Below the pieces are notes generated by a model, which was given only the letters and a program-made list of their open reading frames with translations, had not been told where the DNA came from and ran no database searches. This document shows, in pieces, positions 1 to 10,074 of a DNA stretch of 32,137 nucleotides. The translations under genes and the position numbers were made by a program. Source of the DNA: Botryococcus braunii (Eukaryota > Chlorophyta > Trebouxiophyceae); NCBI GenBank assembly GCA_002005505.1, contig MVGU01001451.1, positions 82,501 through 114,637 of the forward strand. Reading direction: 5' to 3'. Position 1 is the first letter of the stretch. Each line of letters starts with the position of its first letter.

Positions 1-786
1 TAAATCTGTATTAGAGTACCTGGGTGTAGTGAGTCACGACTAGTGACTCGGGGTCCGGGTTTGAATTTATTATACGTAATGCCATTGCGGAATGCCAAAC
101 TAGAAAGTTGCGAGTATTTGAATACTATTTCACTTTTCCTGCGAGTGGAGACCGACGAGCTGATGCATGGGGTGACCCGACTCGGCGTGTAGCACGGTGC
201 CACTAGCACTGTTCGCTTGCAACGGACATGTACGGGCACAAAAGGCTTGCAGGTTCCTTGCAAGCAAGGATACACGTGTTTACGAGAATCCATGCTAAGA
301 CCACGCTTCATGTCTGGTTCCAGTTTTTGGGAACGTTGTAGGGGATTCTATTGTTGGCCCGTTCGAAGTACGAATATCACACGTAGGTATGGTGCGGTGT
401 TGTGTGGCCGTACTAGGGGGTGGATCTGAAAGTCTACCAACGTCAGTTACTTCTTATTAATTCATGTCATCACGGTGTAAAGGTCATCTGGCAAGTATGC
501 GTGACGGTCGGAAACATCTATGATCAAAGTACCGATGGAACTTCTTTGGGTCGGGAGTGGCCAGAACAATTTACGTCGCAAGGGCTCCGTAGCCGGCGTC
601 AGTCATACGCACTTGCTGCATAGGTCACCACGAGCAAACCAATTGCTAGCAAGGAGCAGCTCCTTTCAAGGTGGGAACAGTTACAAAGGGTATGGGGATC
701 GTCTACCGAGTCCCGTGATAGCTGTATATGTTGTCCGAGACACAGCAAATGGGGGTTTCTGACCTTGTTGGCCTGGGTCTTTGTAG
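1..786. other. No supported gene; short hairpin near the left edge
   Basis: I see no recognisable protein or RNA gene in this stretch. Open frames are short and overlap one another on both strands. A small perfect inverted repeat (GAGTCAC, loop GACTA, GTGACTC) occupies 31-49. The stretch ends at a plausible splice acceptor (pyrimidine-rich tract then TTGTAG, 781-786) that opens the first exon of the next gene model, so it probably contains intron and upstream exons I cannot resolve. Confidence 0.4.
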
Positions 787-2725
787 GCAAACAACGCCGT
801 GATCTTGAGATCGGCAAATTAGTTCGCTTTTCAAGAGAGTTCGAGCTGTTATGCAATGACCAGTATAAGCTACTCTCATACGTTCTAGGTTCCAATGTAA
901 ATGCAGAGTTCTTTGCTCGGACCCCGGACTCATTCCGTGTCAATGACTTGACATTCCAGCGCATACCACGGTGTGCAACCGAGGGCACGAGGGAGCATGA
1001 CCAGTTGACTGTAAGGCTTGATAAGGCCTCTGGGAACCCTGAAGATGCATTGCATAGAGTGGGCAAGAAGGTGACCACACTCCAGGAAGGCACTGTCAAG
1101 TTGTAAATACGGTTTGATAAACGATGACGTGGTGTTGTTGTTGGGTTCTGGAATCCAAGGTCTCCCTGAATAGCAGGTTCAAAGCGGCTTCATTCGTGGG
1201 TATGTTTGTACTTTGAACTTATTTCTCTGGATCATGGCTTGTACACCAGTTCAGAAAATGGGCTGGGCGCCATCACTTCGTTAAGATGAACGGATCACCC
1301 ATTCATCAGGGGCTAGCCTAAACTGGGAGGGGGCAAATGTAGTCTAGGCGACTGAATTTCGGTGGACTTCACAACGTTTTTGGGACAGATCATGGAGTTG
1401 GGAGATGCCTACGCCGTTCCAGTATGGTTTCCTCTTGAAGGAAGGGAGGACGAAAGAAATTTACATTCAGGACCAGCCTCTTGGCCCGAAGGGTTGACAA
1501 TTGTACCTCGATATATGAAGCATGACTATGAGCGCCCCTGTTTAACTGGCTTGTTGATAATTGAGGGCTATGCTGGTCCGCCCAGTATCCATGAAGGTGT
1601 GTCAAGCGAGACCCTGTGATGTTTTAGTTGCTTCGTCATCCGGAAGGTGCTTCAACAGCATCTGAAAGCTCTGCTCCTCTTTGGGGTACTAACTAGAGTG
1701 CACAGTTGCTCAGCAATCATCCGGATATTGGTATCTTGGCATGCACTGAAGTGTGACATGGAGGGGCCCCTTCAGTATGGGTCATGGGGGCATTGCAGAA
1801 TACCACAAAATAGAACCGGTTGCACATGCACTGTCACTGAGTTACGCCATGGAGTTGAGGGTCTTAAAGGGCAGGCAGGCATTAAAGCTCCTTACAGAGG
1901 TAGGTGACTGCACGTTGCTGTCATTTACAGTGAAGCTGAACATTGTGAGTTTATGTCTTGACCCCCTGTTGGTTGCTTGTGTGGTCTGCAACGGGTCAGC
2001 TATATCGTTTCACTTTGTTTTTGATATAATGAGCAGGTCAATGTAAATGTTTCTGATGTTGTCTTGGTGGGGCATGTGGACCGAGTCGTCTTACATCAAC
2101 CCCTTTTTGAGCCGTGTTGGAATTGGATATCCTCGATAGCTGTCATTGTAAGAGTGAAACCTTTCTTGTAAGTGAACCCCGTCGTTGTGGGTTGTGGTAT
2201 TACGGGGCCGATAGATCGTTACATTCATGGATTTCTGTTAGGGTTAGTGTGTATTGATCTGTACAAATGGTATCATGTTACGGAGGTGGCCTTAGGGCGT
2301 CATGGGTGATGGTATGCAGGTCCAGATTCCACTAACCACTATACGGTCTTTTGGAAACAAGTTGTTGGAGAAGACCCAGAAGGCCCACCCAGCGCATGAC
2401 ATGGTGCAGGCAGTGAACCAACAGGTACGTACACAGTAACGTATTGTGCATCTGTATGGGCAGTGATGTTGTCTTCTAACAAGGCCATTTTTTTCTGTAC
2501 TTGCAGGCAGCTTTATTGCAAGAAATAGTCCACCAATTGCAAGCAGCTCTTCAGAAGACAAGTGCTGTGAGGGAAGGAGTCCCTGCAGGCCGAACTGATG
2601 GTCTCCAATATGCACCCGCACACTTGAGCTCTGGAAGTCGAGCATCAAGGGATGGACATGGTCGTTACATGTTACCAAGTCGCCCAGACGATGCTCATGA
2701 TGCAACAACAGTGGTAGAGGTCTGA
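787..2725 (+). CDS. Unrecognised multi-exon gene, five phase-compatible exons
   Basis: I do not recognise this protein. Five exons join in frame across GT-AG introns: 787-1010 (donor GTAAGG), 1389-1596 (donor GTGTGT), 1799-1899 (donor GTAGGT), 2320-2424 (donor GTACGT) and 2507-2725 (TGA stop). Phases agree at every junction (0, 1, 0, 0), and the introns hold acceptors GACAG, TTGCAG, ATGCAG and TTGCAG. The joined product is about 246 aa and lacks its N-terminus. The first part is mixed and globular-looking (RRDLEIGKLVRFSREFELL, then YAVPVWFPLEGRED and EGLTIVPRYMKHDYERP). The last three exons are helical and Gln/Leu-rich (ALKLLTEVQIPL, LLQEIVHQLQAALQ) and may form a coiled coil. An alternative donor (GCT|GTGAGG, 2567) in the last exon would let the gene run on toward 5134. 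Coding status rests on phase agreement and splice consensus only. Confidence 0.4.
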
Positions 2726-3954
2726 CGATGTAGTTCTTGATTCTGTTTGGCTAACGGTGGTTTGTCAGAGGAAGTGTTCAACCAATTTTGAACTGGCAAG
2801 ATTATTGCCATGTTTAGCTAATGCCTTGAGGCTGCCTTCTGTGGCGATGGAGATCCCACCGTTGCGGGGCTTCCAACTTTCTATCCAGTATCTAAACCCT
2901 TGAGGACTCACAGAACAGCATGCCTCCTGACATCAACGCAACCTCTCCCTGTTCGGGGAGTTATAGAATGGTTTTCCCTTTTTGTCGCCCCGACCTTGTA
3001 ATTGATGACCAAAGTACTCAGTTCTGCAAGCTGATTTCCAGCCGTGGAGTGCGTGCTTCACCTCTCCGGTCTGAGTGCCTTCTCTTGGGAGATCAGTAGA
3101 ATATTGGGGACAATACAATGCTGGACTGTTGCCTCCAGCTCACTTTGCAGAGCCGCCAGGATTATCAAAATGTGACTCCTTTTGTAATCCAAGGCAGACA
3201 ATAATTGCATGAACAGACACTGTTACACACAATTTTTGCAAATAATGTACATCCATCTCAGGCCCATATCTGTGACACAGTAACTAACTTGACAATGCTC
3301 GAAGAATTGTACCGTAAGCATGTGTGGCTCGAAGGACTTGCCACACCTCAAGTTACCGCTTTTCATAAGCACTGTTCTTCAAGTTTGCGTTAATTGACTT
3401 ATTGAAGCCGCAGTAACTACTGATGATTTCTAAAATCCACCATCATTGGGCAGTACAGCAAAACTGGTGGCATCCCCATTGGCCCACGAGGCGCATGTCG
3501 TTTTGGTCACGTGTCGCGTATGACGGACCGGCGAAACTAGGGTTACTTCTGTACCCCGTGCAAACAACTGCCCAGCGACCCGACATACCAGTAAAACACA
3601 ACAATCCATGTAAGCATTGCCCATACTACAATTGAAAGTAAGGTTGACAAGAGACCCATTGTTCTGTGTGGGCTCCTGGACCACCACCATAACCCAAATT
3701 GTGACGAACAGCATGCAGACCTGAGCATCACGACCTAATATTTGTAGAGCCGGTTCCTCCACTATGTGAGGTGCTATTGTCCAAAAGTCCGTTCCCAAAT
3801 GAGACAATATAAGGGCACTGAAGCACGCTCAACAAAAACTTCATGAGTGTGCCAGGCGCCACAGTTCGTGCAGTAACTGATACTTCAGCCTGACGCGGTA
3901 GTGTCTGAAGCACTTCTTTGTTTGGGTCATTCTTGCTCAATCTGCTTTAGTCAC
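2726..3954. other. No gene confidently supported
   Basis: Only short open stretches are visible here. On the minus strand between 3728 and 3940 there are two protein-like frames, one containing EVLQTLPRQAEVSVTART and one MTQTKKCFRHYRVRLKYQ. They could be further exons of the minus-strand gene at 3955-4338, but I cannot choose a frame or splice sites with conviction. The plus-strand ORF at 3205-3393 has no motif and no clear splice boundaries. Confidence 0.3.
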
Positions 3955-4338
3955 GTGAGTTTGTCCATGATGCGCTGGCAAAATATGCAAGCCAGTTTTA
4001 GCTTCCACTTTCTCAATCAGCCCCTCTATCTGCCTGAGAGCAGCTGGCTTCTCATCTGCTTTCCTTTGCTTTTGTTCTGCAAACAGATTTTGCCCCTCAA
4101 TGTTTTTCGCAACATACCCCTTTTATTCACCACCACAACCCAACAAAACGAATGTGCACGCCAGGAAAGGATGAAACTTCATTGAATCATGCAACATTCC
4201 CACCTTGGATCTTTTGAACTCTTTGAAGGTATGGAACCCACTGATCGGCCTTTTCATGGTCGGTTTGCCCCGGGCCGAACGGGCCAGCTTCACCTGCTGC
4301 AGCTTTAGTTTTCTGTTGTTCTTCTTTAGATTCCAAAC
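3955..4338 (-). CDS. Unrecognised charged helical protein, two-exon internal fragment
   Basis: Two minus-strand exons join cleanly. Exon 4338-4204 follows a T-rich tract ending CCAG and ends with donor CAAG|GTGGGA in phase 1. Exon 4076-3955 follows TTTGCAG and ends at CAC|GTGACT in phase 0. The joined frame of about 85 residues is open, hydrophilic and rich in Glu, Lys and Gln (LESKEEQQKTKAAAGEAG, DQWVPYLQRVQKIQ, then QKQRKADEKPAALRQIEGL). This suggests an alpha-helical, possibly coiled-coil protein. The donor GTGGGA is also used in the neighbouring TraB gene. The start and stop are not identified, and exons are expected on both sides. No family is recognised. Confidence 0.35.
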
Positions 4339-5133
4339 CTGGACCATGCAATTCCAAAATCAATAAAACCACTGAGATAAATTAAGCTATTTCCAACGAC
4401 AATGCAGCAATGCAAACAGCAAAGGATTGACTGCAACGACAGGAATTGTTTCGGACCGTCCATTGACGCCGAGAAGACCTGTGATCTGGGAATGCCAAGC
4501 TATAGCATCCCCGATGTTAACCTCAAAAGAGCTTGGGGGACGTGTATACTAGTCGTATTGCGTGCAATACTTGGTCTGGTGGATCACGGAGGCCAAGAGA
4601 TCGGTGCTAGCGAGTTTTTTAGAGGATTTCCTAATCTGGCTCGAGCATCTTGAGAGATGCCTCAGATTTCCGCATAGATGTCGGAGGTTTCAGAATTGTC
4701 ACACATTTTTGTGTATTCACTTCGTACATGCAGAGACCCTTGCACTTAAGAGCGAGTGCTATTTGGCAGTCGTGAAGCGATCATCGTCCGTTTTACTGTT
4801 ATCAGCCGTAGCCAAAGCGGGATTAACTGGTGGACGGGGGCCAACACGTTGGTGCAAGCCCAATAGGTCCTGATGATGCAAATATCTTTTTCTAGTAGCC
4901 TGGGATTTCCGGCAAGGGGAACACTTGCGGCTTGCCGAAGCAACACGGAAAAGATTGGGGTACGAAGAGTTAGTTTCTAACCGTGAGTGTGTCCTGGGGA
5001 CTGTCTTAGTCCTCTGCCATACTGGTAGTAGTGTTTCATTTATTCTAAGTAATACTCATCAATGGTTGGCCGCAGTTTAGCGTCATGTGGCGCTCCGTGG
5101 TTCGGCTCAACAACCAACCCGCGTCTCTTGTAG
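4339..5133. other. No supported gene
   Basis: Short overlapping ORFs occur on both strands (for example 4402-4653 plus and 4746-4946 minus), without motifs, convincing splice sites or length. The end of the stretch (5120-5133) contains a pyrimidine-rich acceptor CGTCTCTTGTAG that opens the exon at 5134. Confidence 0.4.
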
Positions 5134-5796
5134 GGCCTACACATCTACTGACGATGTAGAAGTTGCTGATGGAGCAGAGCCAAACCTTTTAAGCAGCAAT
5201 CCAGCCTTCACAGCCGTCCTACAAGCTGCACTCCAGCGTCAAGGGACTGAGGCCCTGACCGACGGGCCCAAGGCCAACGAAGAGTACGTCCTGGGCCTTT
5301 TCAGTGTTTTGCACGCAGTGTCTTATGCTTCAGCTCCTGTAAGCAACATGTCAAGAATGCGTTGTGCAAGCACTTGGGTGCGGTTTTATTTTTTGAGTGA
5401 AGCTTGACTGTGATGGGTGAATTTGCGGGTCTCCCTGCACGTTTTGCGAAATATCAAAGCTAGGATGTGCCAGGTGCATGCCATGTCTGAAAACCGAAAA
5501 GGTGGGAACGGAGTAACTGTTTAATCGTGGGGATGATAATGAGTTACCAAGGTTGATTTGGTTGTGACAGGCCACGACGGGGTGCCGCCGAAGAAGTGCT
5601 GCAGACTGCAATGCAAGAGAGCCGCCGAAAAATACATCAACTGGAAAATATGCAGAAGGTCATTGAGGACATGCTGCTTCGGGAGAAAAAGCAGTTTGAG
5701 AGACTGCATTTTGCTCTGAAGAAGGCTCATGATGATGCCGCTTACTGCAGATCTTTGGCCAAAATGGTTGATCAGTTGAGTGAGAAGCGGGGTTAG
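5134..5796 (+). CDS. Coiled-coil protein, two C-terminal exons
   Basis: Exon 5134-5338 follows acceptor TCTTGTAG and ends at a strong donor (CCT|GTAAGC). Exon 5605-5796 follows GTGCTGCAG, continues in the same phase and ends at TAG. The last 63 residues are a highly charged heptad-like helix (KIHQLENMQKVIEDMLLREK, then QFERLHFALKKAHDDAAY). The spacing of Glu, Leu/Met and Arg-Glu loosely resembles the C-terminal zipper of SWI3/SMARCC chromatin-remodelling subunits, but no SWIRM or SANT domain is visible, so I give this as a possibility only. An alternative acceptor at 5567-5571 (GTGACAG) would open a different frame with an early stop. The fragment may be the 3' end of the gene starting at 787. 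Confidence 0.4.
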
Positions 5797-6481
5797 TGAT
5801 CTGATGAAATTCTGACAAGCAGTGAGGATGGCATTCCCGCCAGACCATAGATGGGCAGCTCCCCGTGGCACATTCCATCACCTTCGTCTGGTGGTATTCG
5901 ACGATGGTCATTCTTCTTCTTGTTTTCATGCTAGCGCTGTAAGTTACTGTAGGTTATGAGCCAAGAGCCAGTAAAGTGTATGTATGTGTAAAAGTAAGTA
6001 TGTTATGTTTTTTCAGTGTGGGGAGTTTGTTCCAGTGCAAGTCTCAGAGCGGGGTATGGGAAGGGTCTTTGCTGAAGGGTTCCACATGAGGGGTCCTTCA
6101 TGGTGATTGAAATGGATGTGCACGGACGCTGCTTCATATTATCGAAGTGGCAGAAGCGTCGCAAGTAAGGCGTGAGTGGTCGTGTACACCAACTTCATGC
6201 AGAAGGGTTCTAACTTGTATGTCTCTTTACTAGTGAAGATATGTGTCACTATCAGCCCGGCAAGCAAGGATTGTGCAGAACATACACACATTAGTAAATA
6301 TACCTGACTACCACGGCCTGCTTTTCTCAGGCTGGAGAAGTAACGCATTAACGCTTCTTTCAGACAAAGATAATCATTGGTAGATGGGTGTAATTGCAAG
6401 CGAACCGTACAAGATGGAATGATCTTATAAGCATAAAAGACTTCTGATCATCATCTTCAAGAATGTAAGACTTGCACATGA
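5797..6481. other. Intergenic stretch, convergent 3' ends
   Basis: No gene is supported. This is the spacer between the plus-strand coiled-coil exon ending at 5796 and the minus-strand TraB stop at 6482, so two transcripts should converge here. The minus ORF at 6139-6399 shows no family motif. Confidence 0.4.
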
Positions 6482-6931
6482 TCATATCATACCACTCCCC
6501 TGCATGAGGCACCAAACATACCAAATTGCACAGCCCAAGGCTATGTCAAACGCAACCTGCCACGCCCAGCTCCCTGACTTGGACCAATCGTTTGGTCTTC
6601 CTACCAAGTCCTTGAAACGCAGGGTATTATTTGTCTGATGAAGATGTTGGACAACTCCTGGTAAATGCCCAGCCCCAACGATTCCAACCACAACTTCCAT
6701 GGCGTTAACAGCCTTTGATCGCTTTAAACTCCATGCCAGGTACAGATCCCTCTCAAAAATCAAGGCATGTGCCACCTGCATTGCACACAGGTTTAAAAAC
6801 TTGCTTACAGCATTAACTGTGTTCTTGCTAGTGACACATGCATATGCATAATGACAGTACCTTCACCTAAAAGGCCAAAATAATAACTGAGATCAGCTCC
6901 AAGTACAAGCATTGTGACTTGTGCCCCCACC

Positions 6932-6986
<55 letters not shown>

Positions 6987-8873
6987 ACGCGCACGCGCGC
7001 GCGCGCACGACAAGACAATGCCCCCACATCCCCCCACATGCCATCCACTATTTCCTTGCTCTCTCGTCCCACCATCACCTGCACTCCCCCCTCTGCCCCC
7101 CCCCTCTTCTCTCACAACCCCCTCCCCCCCCCCTTTCTCCCTCTCTCCCCTCCTTTCACACACAGACAAACGTAAAAGCCAAATGGATGAGCACGGCATG
7201 GCAACACACTACCATGGTAGACATGGTACTTGAGCACTGATCAACCCCGCAACTTGACCCAAGCAACCATTGGCTCAGAAGTCAAGTTGTAGCCTTTGTA
7301 GCTCACATGTCTCCCAAGACAGAACCCCTTGTGGCCAAGGGCATCCCCCTCCATTGTGCAAGGAGTGCCATTTACGAGGCAGTTCAGACCTCCGGGTATG
7401 CCTGACAAATGCTTTTTATGGCATTGTTGATGAAATCCAAGTCCCCTGTCAGCTGGTCCAAAGCCTTCACATCAACCACATCATGGTTGAGAACATCTGA
7501 TCCCTGCCGCAACACTGTGGTAAGTAACCACACTCAAGAGAATGCCTCTTATTGCTGTGACATAAGAATAACTTGTAGTGGCACAGAGGTGAGGTATAAT
7601 TCCCACCTTGAGAAGGTCCATAAGGAAATTTAGCCGTCTTTCCCATGATAAAGCGTCCCAAGCTCGCTGCAGGGTAATCTCAATAGGACGATCACCTGCA
7701 CAACAATGCCATGGTTGCAAAAGCTGACGCCCTAACAACAGTTCTTACTTGCTCACTGACCCTTCATACAAGCTCAGAAACTGAGATTGGATATGTGAGC
7801 CATTGAGATATCAGCAGTGTTTATCTGTATTGCCTTCAGCTTCAGTGAAATGGCAAGACTCACCATATATCTGGAAGACAGCACTTTGCCTATGCCTCTC
7901 TAGTGTGGTTAAGGAAAAGCTCTTTGCCTTCAAGACGGCTGCCAATCTAACATCCCGCCAGCATCGGTGACAGCTGGCAGATGCCGAGTCAACCACGACA
8001 ACAGGGGAAATGGCATTTTTCTACTGATTACAACTATCTGCCCACTTCAAACCCCGCTTGGCCCTTGTCAGCTATGACAGCTTACAAACTCCCCCATGTG
8101 AAGGTGACATGAGAGGCAATCCCCAATTTTGCCTACCTAAGACCAATTGAGCCCCCACAGCTTCTGCTGCTTCGCGAGCCGCCCTCATGTCGGCGCCAAT
8201 TTCCAAGCCGAATCTGTCAGAGAGTCTGCCTGCTTGTCTACTTAAAAGGAGGCGCAGAAGAAGGGCTGACTGCCCTCCCAGTTGCAGAGTCCTCCCCACA
8301 GCCGCTAGAAATGATGAACCACTGACCAGAACCGTCAAGTCTCAGACGTGCATGTTTACAAAGTAGGCTCGAGGCAACCAATGCGAGAGTGCTACATGTG
8401 GTACCAGCGACTACCCAGATCTACAGTTCAATTCCAACATAAATACTAGGGTGATGTCATCTTGACATATTGGACTTCAAAATTGCCATCAACAAAAACT
8501 TGAAATCATCCCTCACGGACCCTTATTTCACCGCATCATCAAGTGCATCATTAGCACGCTGGCTGATTGAATTAGCAGTATAGTGAAGGACATCACCTCA
8601 AGTTGAAAGGATTGCTTGCCTTTCTCTCTTGGGTCCCATTCTGGTCTTTCTTCAAAGTTGACCGATCATACAAAAGACTGACGCGAGAACGGCATAGCTC
8701 AACAACAACACTTCCCGGTCGCACTTCCTGTGGAGCGTACCCTTCTGAGGAATTGCCACTAATGACAAACTGCAACTAGCAATAATGAGACACACCTGAA
8801 TCAGACGTTGAGCATCACTCCTTGACTGTGCAGAAACATGTGATGTACCCAGTAGTATTACAAGCTTTGGTTC
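6482..8873 (-). CDS. TraB/PrgY-family membrane-anchored protein, six exons (N-terminus not resolved)
   Basis: Minus-strand exons 8873-8796, 8727-8597, 8321-8137, 7695-7607, 7503-7390 and 6775-6482 (TGA stop) join in frame through GT-AG introns to give 296 residues. They follow the TraB fold in order: LVILLGTSHVSAQS (GTxHVS motif, near residue 8), SVVVELCRSR (about 32), LGGQSALLLRLLLS (about 80), MRAAREAAEAVGAQLVLGD then RPIEITLQRAW (about 110-140), ALIFERDLYLAWSL (about 203) and VVGIVGAGHLPGV (about 228). The C-terminus carries a hydrophobic stretch (VAFDIALGCAIWYVW) that is likely a transmembrane anchor, as in plant and bacterial relatives. TraB proteins resemble the Tiki/EreA superfamily, and some act at mitochondrial or ER contacts; the role here is unknown. 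Donor GAG|GTCTGA (7389) is weak but the join gives the family sequence. A candidate first exon is listed separately. Confidence 0.85.
6940..7009. repeat. (CA)n-(CG)n microsatellite, 70 bp of strict alternating pyrimidine/purine
   Basis: The array runs CA repeats, one AT step, then CACGCGCACGCGCGCGCGCGCAC without any break in pyrimidine/purine alternation. It lies in the last intron of the TraB gene and is followed to about 7160 by a pyrimidine-rich tract of C and CT runs. Frames across it on both strands are low-complexity artefacts. Confidence 0.95.
7085..7160. repeat. Polypyrimidine tract (C and CT runs)
   Basis: The plus strand is almost entirely C and T here, with runs of 9 to 11 C. It is in the same TraB intron, so the transcribed RNA would be purine-rich. 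Confidence 0.85.
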
Positions 8874-9189
8874 CTGCAAGAATCTGCATGCTATTAGAAG
8901 CTGTGCGATACCTGATCATTGCTGAAATGATTGAGTGTCATACTTGGTAGCCATCATCTCTTCGTTCTATGTAGCTTGCTGCACGCGGCACCGCTATAAG
9001 AGTTCCTAAAACAATGGAAACCCATATCCTGTGTCATCTTTCTGACAGGAGGACATTTGGCCCTCTTCCCCACATATGTACAAAACAAATCTACAACTGT
9101 TCAGCCCGGAAGGCAAAACGCAGGCCTAACTGTCCATTGCAGATGAGGAACTCTTGTCTATTGCCAAAGTTGGAGATAGTGTGCTTTAC

Positions 9190-9421
9190 CCCTGTCGACT
9201 ATGTCAACTAGTCCAGGCCAGCGTTGCAGCACCAAGTCACGGGTGCCTTTCCGATAATTTTCGAAGTTTGCCACATCCCTTGAGTGCTCAAGCTGAGGTG
9301 CAGATTTTGCTGAACACTTGGCAAAACGAGAGCCAGCGCTCGGACGCAAGTAGCCTCGGGTAGTTGGATATTGCCCGAACAACCTGAGCGACTTAACGTC
9401 AACTGGGCTTGGCAACACCAT
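9190..9421 (-). CDS. Candidate first exon with organelle-targeting-like N-terminus (possibly TraB gene)
   Basis: An ATG at 9421 opens a 77-codon minus-strand frame ending at GGG|GTAAAG (donor at 9189). The first 45 residues lack acidic residues apart from one Asp and are rich in Ser, Arg, Pro and Ala (RLFGQYPTTRGYLRPSAGSR), as expected for a chloroplast or mitochondrial transit peptide. The exon lies 320 bp upstream of the first certain TraB exon on the same strand. However, it ends in phase 1 while that exon starts in phase 0, so an intervening exon must exist or the exon belongs to another gene. Confidence 0.35.
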
Positions 9422-10074
9422 CAGCTTAATTGCACACGCTCCTATGGTGTTGGACAGCCTGGTCTGCTGAAAGTATTTGCCCGACTGCGCGACAATGATG
9501 TAGGGATCTTCAAAACCCTCAAAACAGCAGTAGACCTGCCACGTGTGACCTTAACAGTTTTGCTGGTCTTCATCATCTCCCGGTATATCTTGATCAGGGC
9601 ATTTATTGTTTGTGTTGAAGTACAGCCTCTCACATTCCCGACTTGAGCTAGGAAGTATTCAAGTCCTACTGTCGAGCCTGATCCTGAAGCGCCGTGAAGT
9701 GTCTCCCGTGGGACGCATGGCATAGGTGACCCATGCCATGATGGGTCCCATCATGGGACTCCCATGATGGGACTGCCATCCCGATTTAGAACACTTCCAG
9801 TGGACAGCTTGTTATTGACATCCGCACAAGATATGAATTCATAATTTAACTTCGATTTTGTATAAGTGTTATTTTATCTATTGAATGGCTCCAGTTGAGC
9901 TGACGTGCGTTTGGGGTGGTTTCGCCAGAGGTCCTTACCGGATGGTCTTTATGCTGCCCAGCCCCTGCAGCAGGAACCGCTCACCACAGCAAAACTTTTC
10001 AGTGAAAGGACTGGATGAGAATGTTGTTCCTGGTCTTGTGTTATTAAGAAGTAACTAGGGACGAAAGTTTCCTA
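9422..10074. other. Probable divergent promoter region
   Basis: No gene is firmly supported. The stretch separates a minus-strand candidate start (9421) from a plus-strand start (10075), so it should hold two divergent promoters. A 93-codon minus ORF (9442-9723) has no recognised motif. Nested palindromes at 9736-9771 are described separately. I could not identify a convincing TATA box. Confidence 0.35.
9736..9771. repeat. Nested inverted repeats of CCATGATGGG
   Basis: CCATGATGGG (9736-9745) is followed by T and its perfect complement CCCATCATGG (9747-9756). That arm then pairs again as CCCATCATGGGA / TCCCATGATGGG (9747-9758 and 9760-9771) around a single C. Three alternating arms could form either of two competing hairpins. 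Confidence 0.8.

Noticed and set aside
6805..7240. Several long ORFs on both strands over the CA/GC array
   Set aside because: They are low-complexity translations of an intronic microsatellite, and the surrounding TraB exons show this is an intron.
8580..8640. GC donor AAG|GCAAGC in the TraB gene
   Set aside because: A normal donor TTGAG|GTGATG a little downstream gives correct phase and better family sequence.
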